Shown: positions 36,409 through 44,759 of the stretch, piece after piece
Position numbering within the stretch: the first letter of the stretch is position 1
Layout of the letters: each line of letters begins with the position of its first letter
Assembly: GCF_946479755.1 (NCBI RefSeq)
Contig: NZ_CAMLHC010000008.1
Location: forward strand, 211,624-275,623
DNA length: 64,000 nt
DNA from: an uncultured Chitinophaga sp.
Lineage (GTDB): Bacteria; Bacteroidota; Bacteroidia; Chitinophagales; Chitinophagaceae
Reading direction: 5' to 3'
Position numbers and translations under genes: made by a program
Notes under the pieces: generated by a model
What the model was told of the DNA's origin: nothing
Databases searched by the model: none
The model's input: only the letters and a program-made list of their open reading frames with translations

Positions 36409-37314
36409 ATGGGTGAGAAACGTGACAATATCGATATTATTTCATTGCCAGCCTATGCACAGGCTGATCCCAGCTTTGTAGTGTCCAGCATTTGCGAGCT
36501 GGGCGAGCACTTTTTTGACCAGGCAGGCGTGCCCCACCGGCACGATTTCTACACGATCTACTGGATAAAAAAGGGCTCCTTGTTACATACTATTGATACC
36601 GTTACGCACGAAGTTAAAAAGAACACCCTCTTTTTCCTGGCCCCCGGTCAGGTCCATAAACTCCAGATGAGTGAAAGGATTGACGGATATATGATCGCTT
36701 TCCAGGACGCCTTTATGTGCCTGAAAGACCAGACCCAGGTGTCCGGCATCAATTCCGGCCTTTTCTTTAATGACCAGTTCAGCAGCATTGTTACGCTGGA
36801 CCCCGAACAATCGGCTGATATTGAATCCGTTGTCCGCCTGATGCTGAAGGAGCTCACCACCCGCGAGCCGGAATACGAAACGGCGCTGCATGGGCTGCTG
36901 CGTTATTTCCTGGTGCTGGTGTCCCGTATTAAAGGCCAGAGCGTGGCTATCCCGGCCGAACAGCATGCCGTACACAACAGCTCTATCTTCCTGAAATTCA
37001 AAAATCTGATCGAAGAAAAGTACCGGGAACTCAAGACAGTGTCCGATTATGCAGGACTGCTGCATATAAAACCCGTGCTGCTGAACGAAATCAGCAAACA
37101 GTTGTCCGGAATTACCGCCGGGGAGCATATCCGTAACAGGGTCATCCTGGAAGCCCAGCGTTTTCTCTATAATACCGACCTTACGGCGAAAGAAATAGCC
37201 TATAAACTTGGTTTTGACGACCCCCATTACTTCAGCCGCTTCTTCAAGAAGTATACCTCCCAGAGCCCTTCCGAATTTAAGGAGGCCTCCCGCTCCGTCA
37301 GCCACCAGCCTTGA
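36409..37314 (+). CDS. AraC family transcriptional regulator (cupin sensor)
   Basis: 301 aa. The N-terminal half is an AraC-type cupin: GVPHRHDFYTIYWIKKGSLLH, FLAPGQVHKLQ. The C-terminal HTH pair is at about 200-295: YAGLLHIKPVLLNEISKQL, then LTAKEIAYKLGFDDPHYFSRFFKK and TSQSPSEFK. It starts 3 nt after scpA, so it may be read from the scpA transcript, while the pirin gene downstream has its own promoter. Regulation of the pirin/YceI/nitroreductase cluster is a guess from position only. Confidence 0.9.
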   Translation: MGEKRDNIDIISLPAYAQADPSFVVSSICELGEHFFDQAGVPHRHDFYTIYWIKKGSLLHTIDTVTHEVKKNTLFFLAPGQVHKLQMSERIDGYMIAFQDAFMCLKDQTQVSGINSGLFFNDQFSSIVTLDPEQSADIESVVRLMLKELTTREPEYETALHGLLRYFLVLVSRIKGQSVAIPAEQHAVHNSSIFLKFKNLIEEKYRELKTVSDYAGLLHIKPVLLNEISKQLSGITAGEHIRNRVILEAQRFLYNTDLTAKEIAYKLGFDDPHYFSRFFKKYTSQSPSEFKEASRSVSHQP

Positions 37315-37385
37315 TTTGATCCCTCCGCTTAAAAAAGTCCATCAAGGAAGGCGTTTTATCCATTCCAAATAGGTGTTGCAACATG

Positions 37386-37393
37386 TATTTTTG
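37386..37393 (+). promoter_or_regulatory. Predicted -7 promoter element for the pirin operon
   Basis: TATTTTTG, exact TAnnTTTG match, 24 bp before the ATG at 37418; a strong AAAGGAGG ribosome-binding site lies in the short leader. Confidence 0.5.
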
Positions 37394-37417
37394 TGTTGTC
37401 TTTTAAAGGAGGCAATT

Positions 37418-38290
37418 ATGAAAAACATAAAACATGTAAGTCAGATTTTAACAGCACCTGCTCCCCATATGGTGGGCGACGGATTCAGGGTTCACAGCGT
37501 ACTGCCTGGCGGTACCCGCTCCCAGAACAACCCGGTCAGCCCTTTTATCCTGATGGATTATGGCGCCCCCAGTTATTTCCCACCCACCAACAGACCGCGT
37601 GGCGTGGACCAGCACCCGCACAAAGGGTTTGAAACCGTTACCGTGGTATACCAGGGCGAACTGGAACACCGCGACTCTACCGGTAGTCATGGTAAACTGG
37701 CTCCCGGCGACGTACAGTGGATGACCGCTGCTTCCGGTATCGTGCACGAAGAAAAGCATGAAACGGAATTCAGTAAACGGGGTGGTAAAGTGGAGATGGC
37801 CCAGTTGTGGGTCAACCTTCCGAAAGCTTATAAAAACAGCAAGCCCGGTTATCAAAACCTCACCAAAGCGGAGATACCGGTGGTGAAAGTCAGTGAAGAA
37901 GGATATGTAAGAGTGATTGCCGGAGAATATAATGATACAAAAGGCGCGGCCAAAACCTTCTCCCCTGTCAACGTACTGGACGTGCAACTTAAAAAAGGCG
38001 ATACCATAACCGCGGCTTTCCCGCCGCATTTCAACACCATCGCAGTAGTGATGCAGGGGGAAGCGGACATCAACGGTAGTGCAGCCAAAGGCGTGGAAAC
38101 CATCCTCTTTGAGCATGACGGTACTGATGTCACCATCACCGCGCTTGCAGACACCAGCATGCTGCTGTTGAGCGGCGAGCCTATCAATGAACCGATAGTG
38201 GCTTATGGACCTTTTGTGATGAACACACCGGAGGAAATCAACGAAGCCATCAACGATTACAACGCCGGTAAAATGGGCTTTCTGAATTAA
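37418..38290 (+). CDS. Pirin family protein (bicupin)
   Basis: 290 aa from the ATG at 37418, which carries an unusually good AAAGGAGGCAATT ribosome-binding site; the earlier in-frame Met at 37373 lies upstream of the -7 element. The pirin core is present: RGVDQHPHKGFETVTVVYQG with metal ligands H-P-H, LEHRDSTGSHG, GDVQWMTAASGIVHEEKH, and a second cupin ending NTPEEINEAINDYNAGKMGFL. Pirins are iron-binding; some have quercetinase activity and some bind regulators. It heads a run with YceI and the nitroreductase. Confidence 0.92.
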   Translation: MKNIKHVSQILTAPAPHMVGDGFRVHSVLPGGTRSQNNPVSPFILMDYGAPSYFPPTNRPRGVDQHPHKGFETVTVVYQGELEHRDSTGSHGKLAPGDVQWMTAASGIVHEEKHETEFSKRGGKVEMAQLWVNLPKAYKNSKPGYQNLTKAEIPVVKVSEEGYVRVIAGEYNDTKGAAKTFSPVNVLDVQLKKGDTITAAFPPHFNTIAVVMQGEADINGSAAKGVETILFEHDGTDVTITALADTSMLLLSGEPINEPIVAYGPFVMNTPEEINEAINDYNAGKMGFLN

Positions 38291-38340
38291 TCACGAACAA
38301 TAAACATCTATTTATAAAAACAACACAAAACATATTTTGT

Positions 38341-38868
38341 ATGACAACCTGGAAAATTGATCCCACCCATAGTGATGTACAGTTTAAAGTAAAACACCTG
38401 ATGATCACTACCGTTACCGGCCAGTTCGGTACGTTTGACGCTACCATGCAAACAGAAGGTAACGATTTCAGCACTGCCAACATTTCTTTCAGCGCTGATA
38501 TTAACAGTGTTACCACACAGAATGCACAACGTGACGAGCACCTGCTCGCAGGCGATTTCTTTGATGCGGCCCAGTATCCAAAACTGCAGTTCGTTTCCAG
38601 GGAAGTGAAAAAGATCGACGACGAAACGTATAAACTGATCGGAGATCTGACCATCCGTAACAATACCCGTCCGGTAGAACTGAAAGTAGAATTTGGTGGC
38701 GAAGTGGTGGACCCGTGGGGTCAAACCAAAGCAGGCTTTGAGTTGAGTGGTAAAATCAACCGTAAGGATTTTGGTCTTACTTTCCACGCTACCACAGAAA
38801 CAGGTGGTGTGTTGCTGAGCGACGAAGTGAAACTGCTGGCCAGCGTACAAATGATCAAACAAGCATAA
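38341..38868 (+). CDS. YceI family protein
   Basis: 175 aa. The eight-stranded lipocalin-like YceI fold shows TTWKIDPTHSDVQFKVKHL, GTFDATMQTEG, DEHLLAGDFFDAAQYPKLQF, GDLTIRNNTRPVELKVEF and the closing KLLASVQMIKQA. Members hold isoprenoid or other lipophilic ligands. Most are periplasmic, but this one has no signal peptide, so it should be cytoplasmic. The nitroreductase begins 11 nt downstream, so they share a transcript. Confidence 0.92.
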   Translation: MTTWKIDPTHSDVQFKVKHLMITTVTGQFGTFDATMQTEGNDFSTANISFSADINSVTTQNAQRDEHLLAGDFFDAAQYPKLQFVSREVKKIDDETYKLIGDLTIRNNTRPVELKVEFGGEVVDPWGQTKAGFELSGKINRKDFGLTFHATTETGGVLLSDEVKLLASVQMIKQA

Positions 38869-38879
38869 AAAGAACGACG

Positions 38880-39509
38880 ATGGATATTATACAAAAACTG
38901 GAATGGCGTTATGCTGTGAAGAAGTTTGACCCGGCGAAGAAACTGACAGCCGCCCAGTTGGACAGGATGACCACGGCCACCCGGTTGTCGGCCTCTTCTT
39001 ACGGCCTGCAGCCATACAAGGTGCTGATCGTTGAAAATCCGGCCATCAGGGAAAGGCTGAAGGCAGCCTCCTGGAACCAGTCACAGATCACAGATGCCTC
39101 GCATCTGGTCGTGTTTGCCCGGGTGAGCGACCTGAATGAATCCCACGTAGACGATTATACGAACAATATAGCCGCTACGCGTAATATCAATCCGGAAGAT
39201 CTTGCCGGCTTCGCCGGCGTAATGAAAGGTACGGTCAACAGGCTGGATGCAGCCGGCGCCGCCGCGTGGACCTCCAAGCAGGCTTACCTGGCACTGGGCA
39301 CCCTACTGACCGCCGCCGCTGCCGAAGGTATCGACGCCTGCCCCATGGAAGGTTTCGATGCCGCCCAATACGATGAAATTTTAGGACTCAAGGATAAAGG
39401 ACTGGCAACTGTAGTGATTGCAGCCATTGGTTTCAGAGCGGAAGACGATACGATGCAATATGCGAAGAAAGTGAGAAAACCAATCGCTGAATTAGTGGAA
39501 GTTATTTAA
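38880..39509 (+). CDS. Nitroreductase family NAD(P)H-dependent oxidoreductase
   Basis: 209 aa. FMN-binding nitroreductase fold: ILEKLEWRYAVKKFD-like start (IIQKLEWRYAVKKFDPAKKL), RLSASSYGLQPYKVLIVENP for FMN contacts, WNQSQITDASHLVVFARV, then AAAAEGIDACPMEGFDAAQYDEIL and TVVIAAIGFRAEDD. It resembles NfsB/DHPR-type enzymes that reduce nitro groups, quinones or pteridines. It lies 11 nt behind yceI and ends in a strong terminator. Confidence 0.92.
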   Translation: MDIIQKLEWRYAVKKFDPAKKLTAAQLDRMTTATRLSASSYGLQPYKVLIVENPAIRERLKAASWNQSQITDASHLVVFARVSDLNESHVDDYTNNIAATRNINPEDLAGFAGVMKGTVNRLDAAGAAAWTSKQAYLALGTLLTAAAAEGIDACPMEGFDAAQYDEILGLKDKGLATVVIAAIGFRAEDDTMQYAKKVRKPIAELVEVI

Positions 39510-39580
39510 GTGTGACATAGGTTTACAGCTGAATCAACAGATGAGCGAAACAACATCAGAAGAACTGAGTGACGATTGTC

Positions 39581-39614
39581 ATAACCCGGCGGGAATCCGC
39601 CGGGTTATTTTTTG
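39581..39614 (+). terminator. Terminator of the pirin-YceI-nitroreductase run
   Basis: 12-bp perfect stem ATAACCCGGCGG / CCGCCGGGTTAT around GAAT, followed by TTTTTTG. Confidence 0.9.
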
Positions 39615-39639
39615 ATCATGATAATCCTGTTTATTTTTG
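39611..39639 (+). promoter_or_regulatory. Predicted promoter for osmC
   Basis: TTTG at 39611-39614 and TATTTTTG at 39632-39639, 17 bp apart: both elements of the Bacteroidota consensus. Leader about 50 nt to the ATG at 39695. Confidence 0.5.
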
Positions 39640-39694
39640 TAATTTGAGGCCTCTACACAGATTAATCACCTCAAATTATTTAAAGTATAATAAC

Positions 39695-40105
39695 ATGAAA
39701 AGATTTGCAACTGCCAACTGGCAAGGCACAGGTAAAGAAGGTAAAGGTACCGTTACTTCCCAGTCAACCGTGTTGAACAGCACCCAATACTCCTACAGCA
39801 GCCGTTTTGAGGAAGGTGTAGGCACCAATCCGGAGGAACTGATTGCCGCGGCTCATGCCGGTTGTTTCACCATGAAACTGAGCTTCGTGATCTCCGGTGC
39901 CGGTTTAACTCCGGGTAACATCGACACCAAATGCACCATCACCCTGGAAAACGGCGCTATTACCTCCAGCCACCTGGAAGTAAAAGCCAGCGTTCCCGGC
40001 CTGGATGCCGACAAGTTCGCTGAAATGGCGGCGGATGCAAAAGCCAACTGCCCTATCAGCAAACTGCTGAACACCAACATTACCATGGATGCCGTACTGG
40101 TATAA
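39695..40105 (+). CDS. OsmC/Ohr family peroxiredoxin
   Basis: 136 aa from the ATG at 39695; frames opening further upstream overlap the promoter. OsmC fold with the two redox cysteines at 57 (AAAHAGCFTMKLSF) and 119 (AKANCPISKLL), and GVGTNPEELIAAAHAG. It reduces organic hydroperoxides using lipoyl or similar thiols. Monocistronic between good terminators, next to pirins and a nitroreductase, consistent with an oxidative or electrophile stress role. Confidence 0.93.
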   Translation: MKRFATANWQGTGKEGKGTVTSQSTVLNSTQYSYSSRFEEGVGTNPEELIAAAHAGCFTMKLSFVISGAGLTPGNIDTKCTITLENGAITSSHLEVKASVPGLDADKFAEMAADAKANCPISKLLNTNITMDAVLV

Positions 40106-40130
40106 CCATCGTTCAATAGATTTTATGGGA

Positions 40131-40162
40131 AATGCAGCGGTTATCCGCTGCATTTTTTTTTG
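40131..40162 (+). terminator. Terminator of osmC
   Basis: 10-bp perfect stem AATGCAGCGG / CCGCTGCATT around TTAT, followed by eight T. Confidence 0.9.
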
Positions 40163-40246
40163 TCCACGTTTTTCAACAGATCATCCATTTTATTCCCCTC
40201 CCTTTATACCGACCTTTGTAGTGTAAAAACAAGGAGAACAATAGCT

Positions 40247-40963
40247 ATGAAAAAGATTATACAACGTGCAGACGAGAGAGGATACGCTAACCATGGCTGG
40301 TTGAAAAGCCACCATTCTTTCAGCTTCGCCAATTATTATAACCCCGATAACATTCATTTCGGCGCTTTGCGTGTACTGAACGACGACCAGGTAAAAGGCG
40401 GTATGGGCTTCGGTGCACACCCGCACGACAATATGGAGATCGTTTCCATTGTGCTGGACGGCAGCCTGGAGCACCGCGATAATACCGGTACCAGGGGCGT
40501 GATACAGAAAAACGATGTACAGGTGATGAGTGCCGGCAGTGGTATCGTGCACTCTGAATTCAATGCGTCCAAGACAGAGGATGTGAGTTTCCTGCAGATA
40601 TGGGTGTTCCCGAAAGAAAGAAATATCACACCGCGTTACGATCAACGTACTTTTGATCCTGCTGCCCGCCATAATGCTTTGCAGGTGGTGGTAGCCCCGG
40701 AAGGCGATCAGCAGCAGGCGCTGCATCTTCACCAGGACGCCTGGTTTTCTCTCGGAGATTTTGACGCAGGGCAAACAGTAACGCTGACGCCTAAGCAGCC
40801 GGGTACAGGCAGTTACCTGTTCCTTCTCAGCGGAGAAATAAAAGTGGCAGACGAAGTACTGCAAACCCGCGACGCCATTGGCTTATCTGATTACGAAAAA
40901 GCAACCGTGGAAGTGGTGAAACCGGCAACGTTTTTGCTGATAGACGTGCCTATGCTGCATTGA
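40247..40963 (+). CDS. Pirin family protein (YhaK-type)
   Basis: 238 aa from the ATG at 40247, with AAGGAG ten bases upstream. YhaK-like: RADERGYANHGWLKSHHSFS, the metal site GFGAHPHDNMEIVSIVLDG, LEHRDNTGTRGVIQKND, VQVMSAGSGIVHSEFN and LQIWVFPKERNITPRYDQR, then a shorter second cupin. It is a different pirin subgroup from the one at 37418. YhaK proteins respond to oxidative and nitrosative stress (family knowledge). Monocistronic, with a terminator on each side. Confidence 0.92.
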   Translation: MKKIIQRADERGYANHGWLKSHHSFSFANYYNPDNIHFGALRVLNDDQVKGGMGFGAHPHDNMEIVSIVLDGSLEHRDNTGTRGVIQKNDVQVMSAGSGIVHSEFNASKTEDVSFLQIWVFPKERNITPRYDQRTFDPAARHNALQVVVAPEGDQQQALHLHQDAWFSLGDFDAGQTVTLTPKQPGTGSYLFLLSGEIKVADEVLQTRDAIGLSDYEKATVEVVKPATFLLIDVPMLH

Positions 40964-40998
40964 TTCTTCCGCTTCGTTATATTATTCATTATATACAC

Positions 40999-41037
40999 AA
41001 GAGACCGCCGGAAGGACGGTCTCTTGTTTTTTATTTT
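40999..41037 (+). terminator. Terminator of the YhaK-type pirin
   Basis: Arms AAGAGACCG (40999-41007) and CGGTCTCTT (41017-41025), followed by GTTTTTTATTTTT. Confidence 0.85.
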
Positions 41038-41111
41038 TGTTAAACATCAAACCGGGAGTTGTATTCCCGGCACAAACCTTTTATATTACCGGTCAACAGA
41101 CGATTATCAAG

Positions 41112-41825
41112 ATGTTATTAGCAACAGATTTAGACGGAACATTTCTGGCCGGCTCCGCGGCTGACAAAGAACAGTTATACGAGCTGGTCCGCACCAGGAA
41201 AGACATTCAACTGGTGTTTGTAACGGGAAGGGGTATACGTAGTGTGCTGACTTTACTGGAAGATCCGTATCTCCCCCGTCCGGAATATATTATTTGTGAT
41301 GTGGGCGCCACCGTAACGCACCTGGCTTCGCTGGTGTCGGTAGAGCCTGTGCAGTCGGACATTGCCAGGCTGTGGCCAGGCGATCATGTACGGGAGCAGC
41401 TGAAAGCGGTAAAGGGGTTGCTGCATCAGGATGCGCACCAGCAATACCGTTGCTCTTATTATTACGATGACGCTACGGATATTGACACGGCGCGTGAGAT
41501 TGCAGCATCATTGCATTGCGACCTGGTACTGTCTGCCGGAAAATACCTGGATATTCTTCCACGCGGTGTCAACAAAGGGAATACGCTGCAGCAACTGTTA
41601 GGAGTGCTGTCGTTGCCGCATCATGAGGTGCTGGTAGCGGGAGATACGATGAACGATTTTTCCATGTATGAGATGGGATTCAAGGGCGTGGTTGTGGGCG
41701 GCGCAGAACCGGAACTGCTGGCCCGTACCGTAGGAATGCGCAATGTGCTGCAAGCCGGCCGCATCGGTACAGGTGGTATCCTGGAAGCCATGGCGTGGTT
41801 TCCGGAGTTCGGCAGATATTTATAA
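41112..41825 (+). CDS. HAD-IIB hydrolase, sucrose-phosphatase-like
   Basis: 237 aa from the ATG at 41112. HAD motif I LLATDLDGTFL (both Asp present), motif II FVTGRG, a C2B-type cap with YYYDDATDID, a Lys in RGVNKGNTL and motif IV VAGDTMNDFSMYEMG. The cap and the EYIICDVGATV segment place it near sucrose-6-phosphate phosphatase and mannosyl-3-phosphoglycerate phosphatase. A sugar-phosphate substrate is likely, the exact one unknown. The leader holds a TATTTTTG (41032-41039) overlapping the previous terminator tail and a small CCGGGA / TCCCGG hairpin at 41052-41070. Confidence 0.82.
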   Translation: MLLATDLDGTFLAGSAADKEQLYELVRTRKDIQLVFVTGRGIRSVLTLLEDPYLPRPEYIICDVGATVTHLASLVSVEPVQSDIARLWPGDHVREQLKAVKGLLHQDAHQQYRCSYYYDDATDIDTAREIAASLHCDLVLSAGKYLDILPRGVNKGNTLQQLLGVLSLPHHEVLVAGDTMNDFSMYEMGFKGVVVGGAEPELLARTVGMRNVLQAGRIGTGGILEAMAWFPEFGRYL

Positions 41826-41992
41826 ACAATACCGGAAGAACGGCAAAAGTTGTGAGGGAGGCATTGAAAAAGGTCGTACCTTAGAAGTGGACCTTTGTTA
41901 ACAGTGGCGGGATGTATACTGCTAAGTGGATATCGGAAAAACTGCTTGGGTAATGATGAATCATTATTGTTTAATGGCTAAATCAATACACC

Positions 41993-42370
41993 ATGGAAAT
42001 TACAACACAGCCAACAGATCTGACAGAACAGATCAATTCCTGGAAAGAAGAAGTAAACGAAGTAAGAGAAGATGTAAAAATGATGCGGGAGCGCCTGGAA
42101 CAAATAGCCCTCAGTTCCGCGCCCCGGGAAGTAATGACCAATGTCGAACATTTTGAAAACCGTTTGTTAAGGCAGCGGGAAGTTGCCGACGAGATGTTCC
42201 ACGATCTTAAACAATGTGCCAAAAAGCTCTCGGCCCAGTCACCCGCGGTCATCCACGACGACCGACCTGTCTGTGACTACGACACTATGTCCAACCGCAT
42301 GGAGGTTTTCCAGAAACTTTTTATGGAGCTGAAAGCAGATTTCAACCATTTTATGGACAGTGAACTGTAG
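41993..42370 (+). CDS. Coiled-coil protein of unknown function
   Basis: 125 aa, no signal peptide or membrane helix. Residues about 8-45 (LTEQINSWKEEVNEVREDVK, then MMRERLEQIAL) and 50-80 have heptad spacing of hydrophobics and many charged residues, so a cytoplasmic coiled coil is likely. Two cysteines (CAKKLS and VCDYD) are not in a known motif. I recognise no family. Its stop is 5 bp from the stop of the convergent PAS kinase-like gene. Confidence 0.65.
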   Translation: MEITTQPTDLTEQINSWKEEVNEVREDVKMMRERLEQIALSSAPREVMTNVEHFENRLLRQREVADEMFHDLKQCAKKLSAQSPAVIHDDRPVCDYDTMSNRMEVFQKLFMELKADFNHFMDSEL

Positions 42371-42375
42371 CCGTA

Positions 42376-43518
42376 TTATTCGATGCTTTTCACCTTGTGT
42401 TCAATTTTGTGAATGATTTCATCCAACTGCCGGGTGGACTGGTGCAGCCATTCCATCAGCCGGGAATTGAGATGCACGTCCTGGTTGCTTTTATCGAAGA
42501 GGTTGGTGATACTAAGGATAGATACCACCGGCCTGCGTATTTCATGTGAATTGATCCAGGCGATTTCCCTCAGGGTTTTATTTTGTTTTTCCAGGCGTAC
42601 TGCCTGTTTTACGTACTGGTCAATATCCTGTACGATGCCTATCATGCGGGTGGGCTGGTCGTTTTCATAGATGATGAACGCCCGGTCCACCACGTATTTG
42701 AAGGTGCCGTCGGAGCAGCGGAAGCGGTATTGCTGAGACCAGGAGCTGTTCCTGTTTTGCAGGCAGGTATCGAGGGAGCTCATCACAGCGGGGCCGTCTG
42801 CCGGGTGGACATTGGATTTCCACCATACAAACAGGTCGGTATCCGGCTGGGTGGGGTGCTGGAACAGGCTTTCCAGTCCGTGTTTCCAGAGCACCTCGTT
42901 GGTAATGAGGTTGCGGTCATAGAGGGCATCGTTGGTGGCCTGTGCCAGCAGTTCATATCGGATGCCCAGCTGATGCGCTTCTTTAGCGGCCCGTACCTGT
43001 TCATCCACATCTTTTGCCATGATAAAGCGGGCTTCCTTGCCTTCGTAGAAGGCGGAATGTGCGTAGATCTCCACGAAGAAATTCTCACCGTTTTTGCGGC
43101 GGTGTTTCCAGATGCCCCGGTATTCGGAGCCGTTGCAGCGTTCGCGGACATTGTCCATCAACGCATCGAGCTCTTCATTTTCCCGTATGTCTTTGATGGT
43201 AAGGGCCAGGAACTCGTGTCGCGTATAGCCGTATTTTTTACAGGCCGCTTCGTTTACGAACAGGAAACGCAGGGTGTCCTTTTCGTAGATCCACATAGGG
43301 ATGGGGTGATTGATGTACAGATTTTCGAACTGTGAAACCGGTTGTTTACGTATAAGCGTAGCGGTTAACAGCACAAAGGCACTGCACAGTACAATTTCAT
43401 TGAGGATAAGCCAGGTTTTTTGAGTGGATGATTCGCTTCCGGTAAGGAGATAACCATTGATAACAATGATTACAAAAAGCAAACACAAACCTGCCATCTT
43501 AATCGGGGAGCGTTGCAT
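42376..43518 (-). CDS. PAS-domain sensor protein with DHp-like helix but no ATPase domain
   Basis: 380 aa. Two membrane helices (about 8-27 and 37-58) are followed by two PAS domains (about 68-185 with FVNEAACKKYGYTRHEFLAL, and about 195-312 with WSQQYRFRCSDGTFKYVVDRA). Residues 318-380 read LREIAWINSHEIRRPVVSIL, the His-containing dimerisation helix of Bacteroidota histidine kinases. The protein then stops (KSIE), with no N-, G1- or G2-box ATPase. It cannot autophosphorylate alone; it may be trans-phosphorylated, act as a phosphatase or partner, or be a truncated kinase. No frameshift is seen. Confidence 0.85.
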   Translation of the reverse strand: MQRSPIKMAGLCLLFVIIVINGYLLTGSESSTQKTWLILNEIVLCSAFVLLTATLIRKQPVSQFENLYINHPIPMWIYEKDTLRFLFVNEAACKKYGYTRHEFLALTIKDIRENEELDALMDNVRERCNGSEYRGIWKHRRKNGENFFVEIYAHSAFYEGKEARFIMAKDVDEQVRAAKEAHQLGIRYELLAQATNDALYDRNLITNEVLWKHGLESLFQHPTQPDTDLFVWWKSNVHPADGPAVMSSLDTCLQNRNSSWSQQYRFRCSDGTFKYVVDRAFIIYENDQPTRMIGIVQDIDQYVKQAVRLEKQNKTLREIAWINSHEIRRPVVSILSITNLFDKSNQDVHLNSRLMEWLHQSTRQLDEIIHKIEHKVKSIE

Positions 43519-43554
43519 TTCTCGAATTTGCTAAAATTTAATGAAAATAGTCGC

Positions 43555-43612
43555 ATGTAAAAAATAATAATCAGAGTGATATGATTAATAAAACTATTTA
43601 CATTCTGATTAT
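43555..43612 (-). terminator. Terminator of the PaaE-like gene
   Basis: Arms 43567-43578 and 43601-43612 (12 bp, one mismatch) begin right after the stop codon; the minus strand then reads ATTATTTTTTAC. Confidence 0.6.
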
Positions 43613-44653
43613 CTATAATTCGATGTCCACTTTTTCACTGGCGGGATAACCCACGCAGGTGAGGATGAGTCCTTCGGCCAGTTCTTTATCGGTCAGCACC
43701 TCGTTGACAGACATCCAGACCTTACCGCCGGTGCATTGGGCGGTGCAGGAGCCGCATACGCCGCCTTTGCAGCTGTAGGGCAACGGCACGTCATGTTCCA
43801 GCGCATAGCTGAGGATGGTTTGATTGGCGGGCACGGCCAGCGTATAGGTTTCGTTGCGCAGCAGGATGTTCACCTCCCGGGGTGTATTGTCTGTGGGGAT
43901 GGTGGTCCTGGCCAGTTTGGCTTCGGTGGTGATGACAAAGTTTTCTTTATGTAGCTGGGTGTCTTTAAAGCCCATAAAATGCAGCGTCAGCAGGATCATG
44001 CGCATATATTCCGGAGGGCCGCAAAGGAAGAACTGTGTGGCGTCTTTATGATACAGCAGATGTTCGTTGACCAGCAGTTCCAGCAGGATATTATTGAGCC
44101 GGCGGTAGGCATGGTGACTGTCCGGGTCGTTGCTGAAGAGGAAGAGGATCCTGAGGCGGGGATGCTGCTGTTCCAGCGCCCGCAGCTGTTCGTAGAAAAT
44201 GGTCCTTTCCGGGGTACTGTTGCTGTAGATGAGGGTGATTTTAGCGGCTGGTTCATCCCTGAGCATTTGTTTCAGCAGGGAGAATACCGGCGTGATGCCG
44301 CTGCCTGCGGCGAGCAGGAAGATATCGCGTTCTTCGGGTGAAGGTTCGAAGGTGAACCTGCCGGAAGGTTGTACGGCTGTCACGATATCGCCTTTTTTCC
44401 AGGTGCGCAGCAGGTGGCGGGATATTTCCCCGTTTTCTTTTTCGCGGATAGTGACTGCCATCAGCGGGTCGATGCCGGGAGTAGAGCTGAAGGAATAGGA
44501 ACGGCGGTGTTCTTTCTGTTGCAGGTGGATGATGAAAGTGAGGAATTGTCCGGCCTGGTATACCACGGGTTCCGGGGCGGTATTTTCGAGGTAGTAGGTG
44601 TTGGTGCCGGGTGTTTCTTTCTTTATATCGACAATCCTTAATTGCAAATACAT
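43613..44653 (-). CDS. Ferredoxin-NAD(P)H oxidoreductase with C-terminal 2Fe-2S domain (PaaE-like)
   Basis: 346 aa from the ATG at 44653 (an in-frame Met 24 nt earlier adds nothing conserved). The FAD domain has RRSYSFSSTPG, the NAD(P) domain LLAAGSGITPVFSLLKQML and FLCGPPEYM, and the plant-type ferredoxin domain CKGGVCGSCTAQC followed by ILTCVGYP, giving the four cluster cysteines. The order FAD-NAD-2Fe-2S is that of PaaE and related oxygenase reductases. No phenylacetate or oxygenase gene adjoins it, so the partner is unknown. Confidence 0.9.
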   Translation of the reverse strand: MYLQLRIVDIKKETPGTNTYYLENTAPEPVVYQAGQFLTFIIHLQQKEHRRSYSFSSTPGIDPLMAVTIREKENGEISRHLLRTWKKGDIVTAVQPSGRFTFEPSPEERDIFLLAAGSGITPVFSLLKQMLRDEPAAKITLIYSNSTPERTIFYEQLRALEQQHPRLRILFLFSNDPDSHHAYRRLNNILLELLVNEHLLYHKDATQFFLCGPPEYMRMILLTLHFMGFKDTQLHKENFVITTEAKLARTTIPTDNTPREVNILLRNETYTLAVPANQTILSYALEHDVPLPYSCKGGVCGSCTAQCTGGKVWMSVNEVLTDKELAEGLILTCVGYPASEKVDIEL

Positions 44654-44684
44654 ATCGCTTAAGTTACGGGCATACAAAAAATGA

Positions 44685-44736
44685 AGGAGCGAAGATACGC
44701 CGGGATCTTTGAATGGCCGGCGGGATCTTCGCTCCT
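44685..44736 (-). terminator. Terminator of dxs
   Basis: Outer stem AGGAGCGAAGAT / ATCTTCGCTCCT (44685-44696, 44725-44736) with an inner CGCCGG / CCGGCG stem; the minus strand continues TCATTTTTTG. Confidence 0.8.
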
Positions 44737-44759
44737 GCTATTGGGAATGATATGATTTA

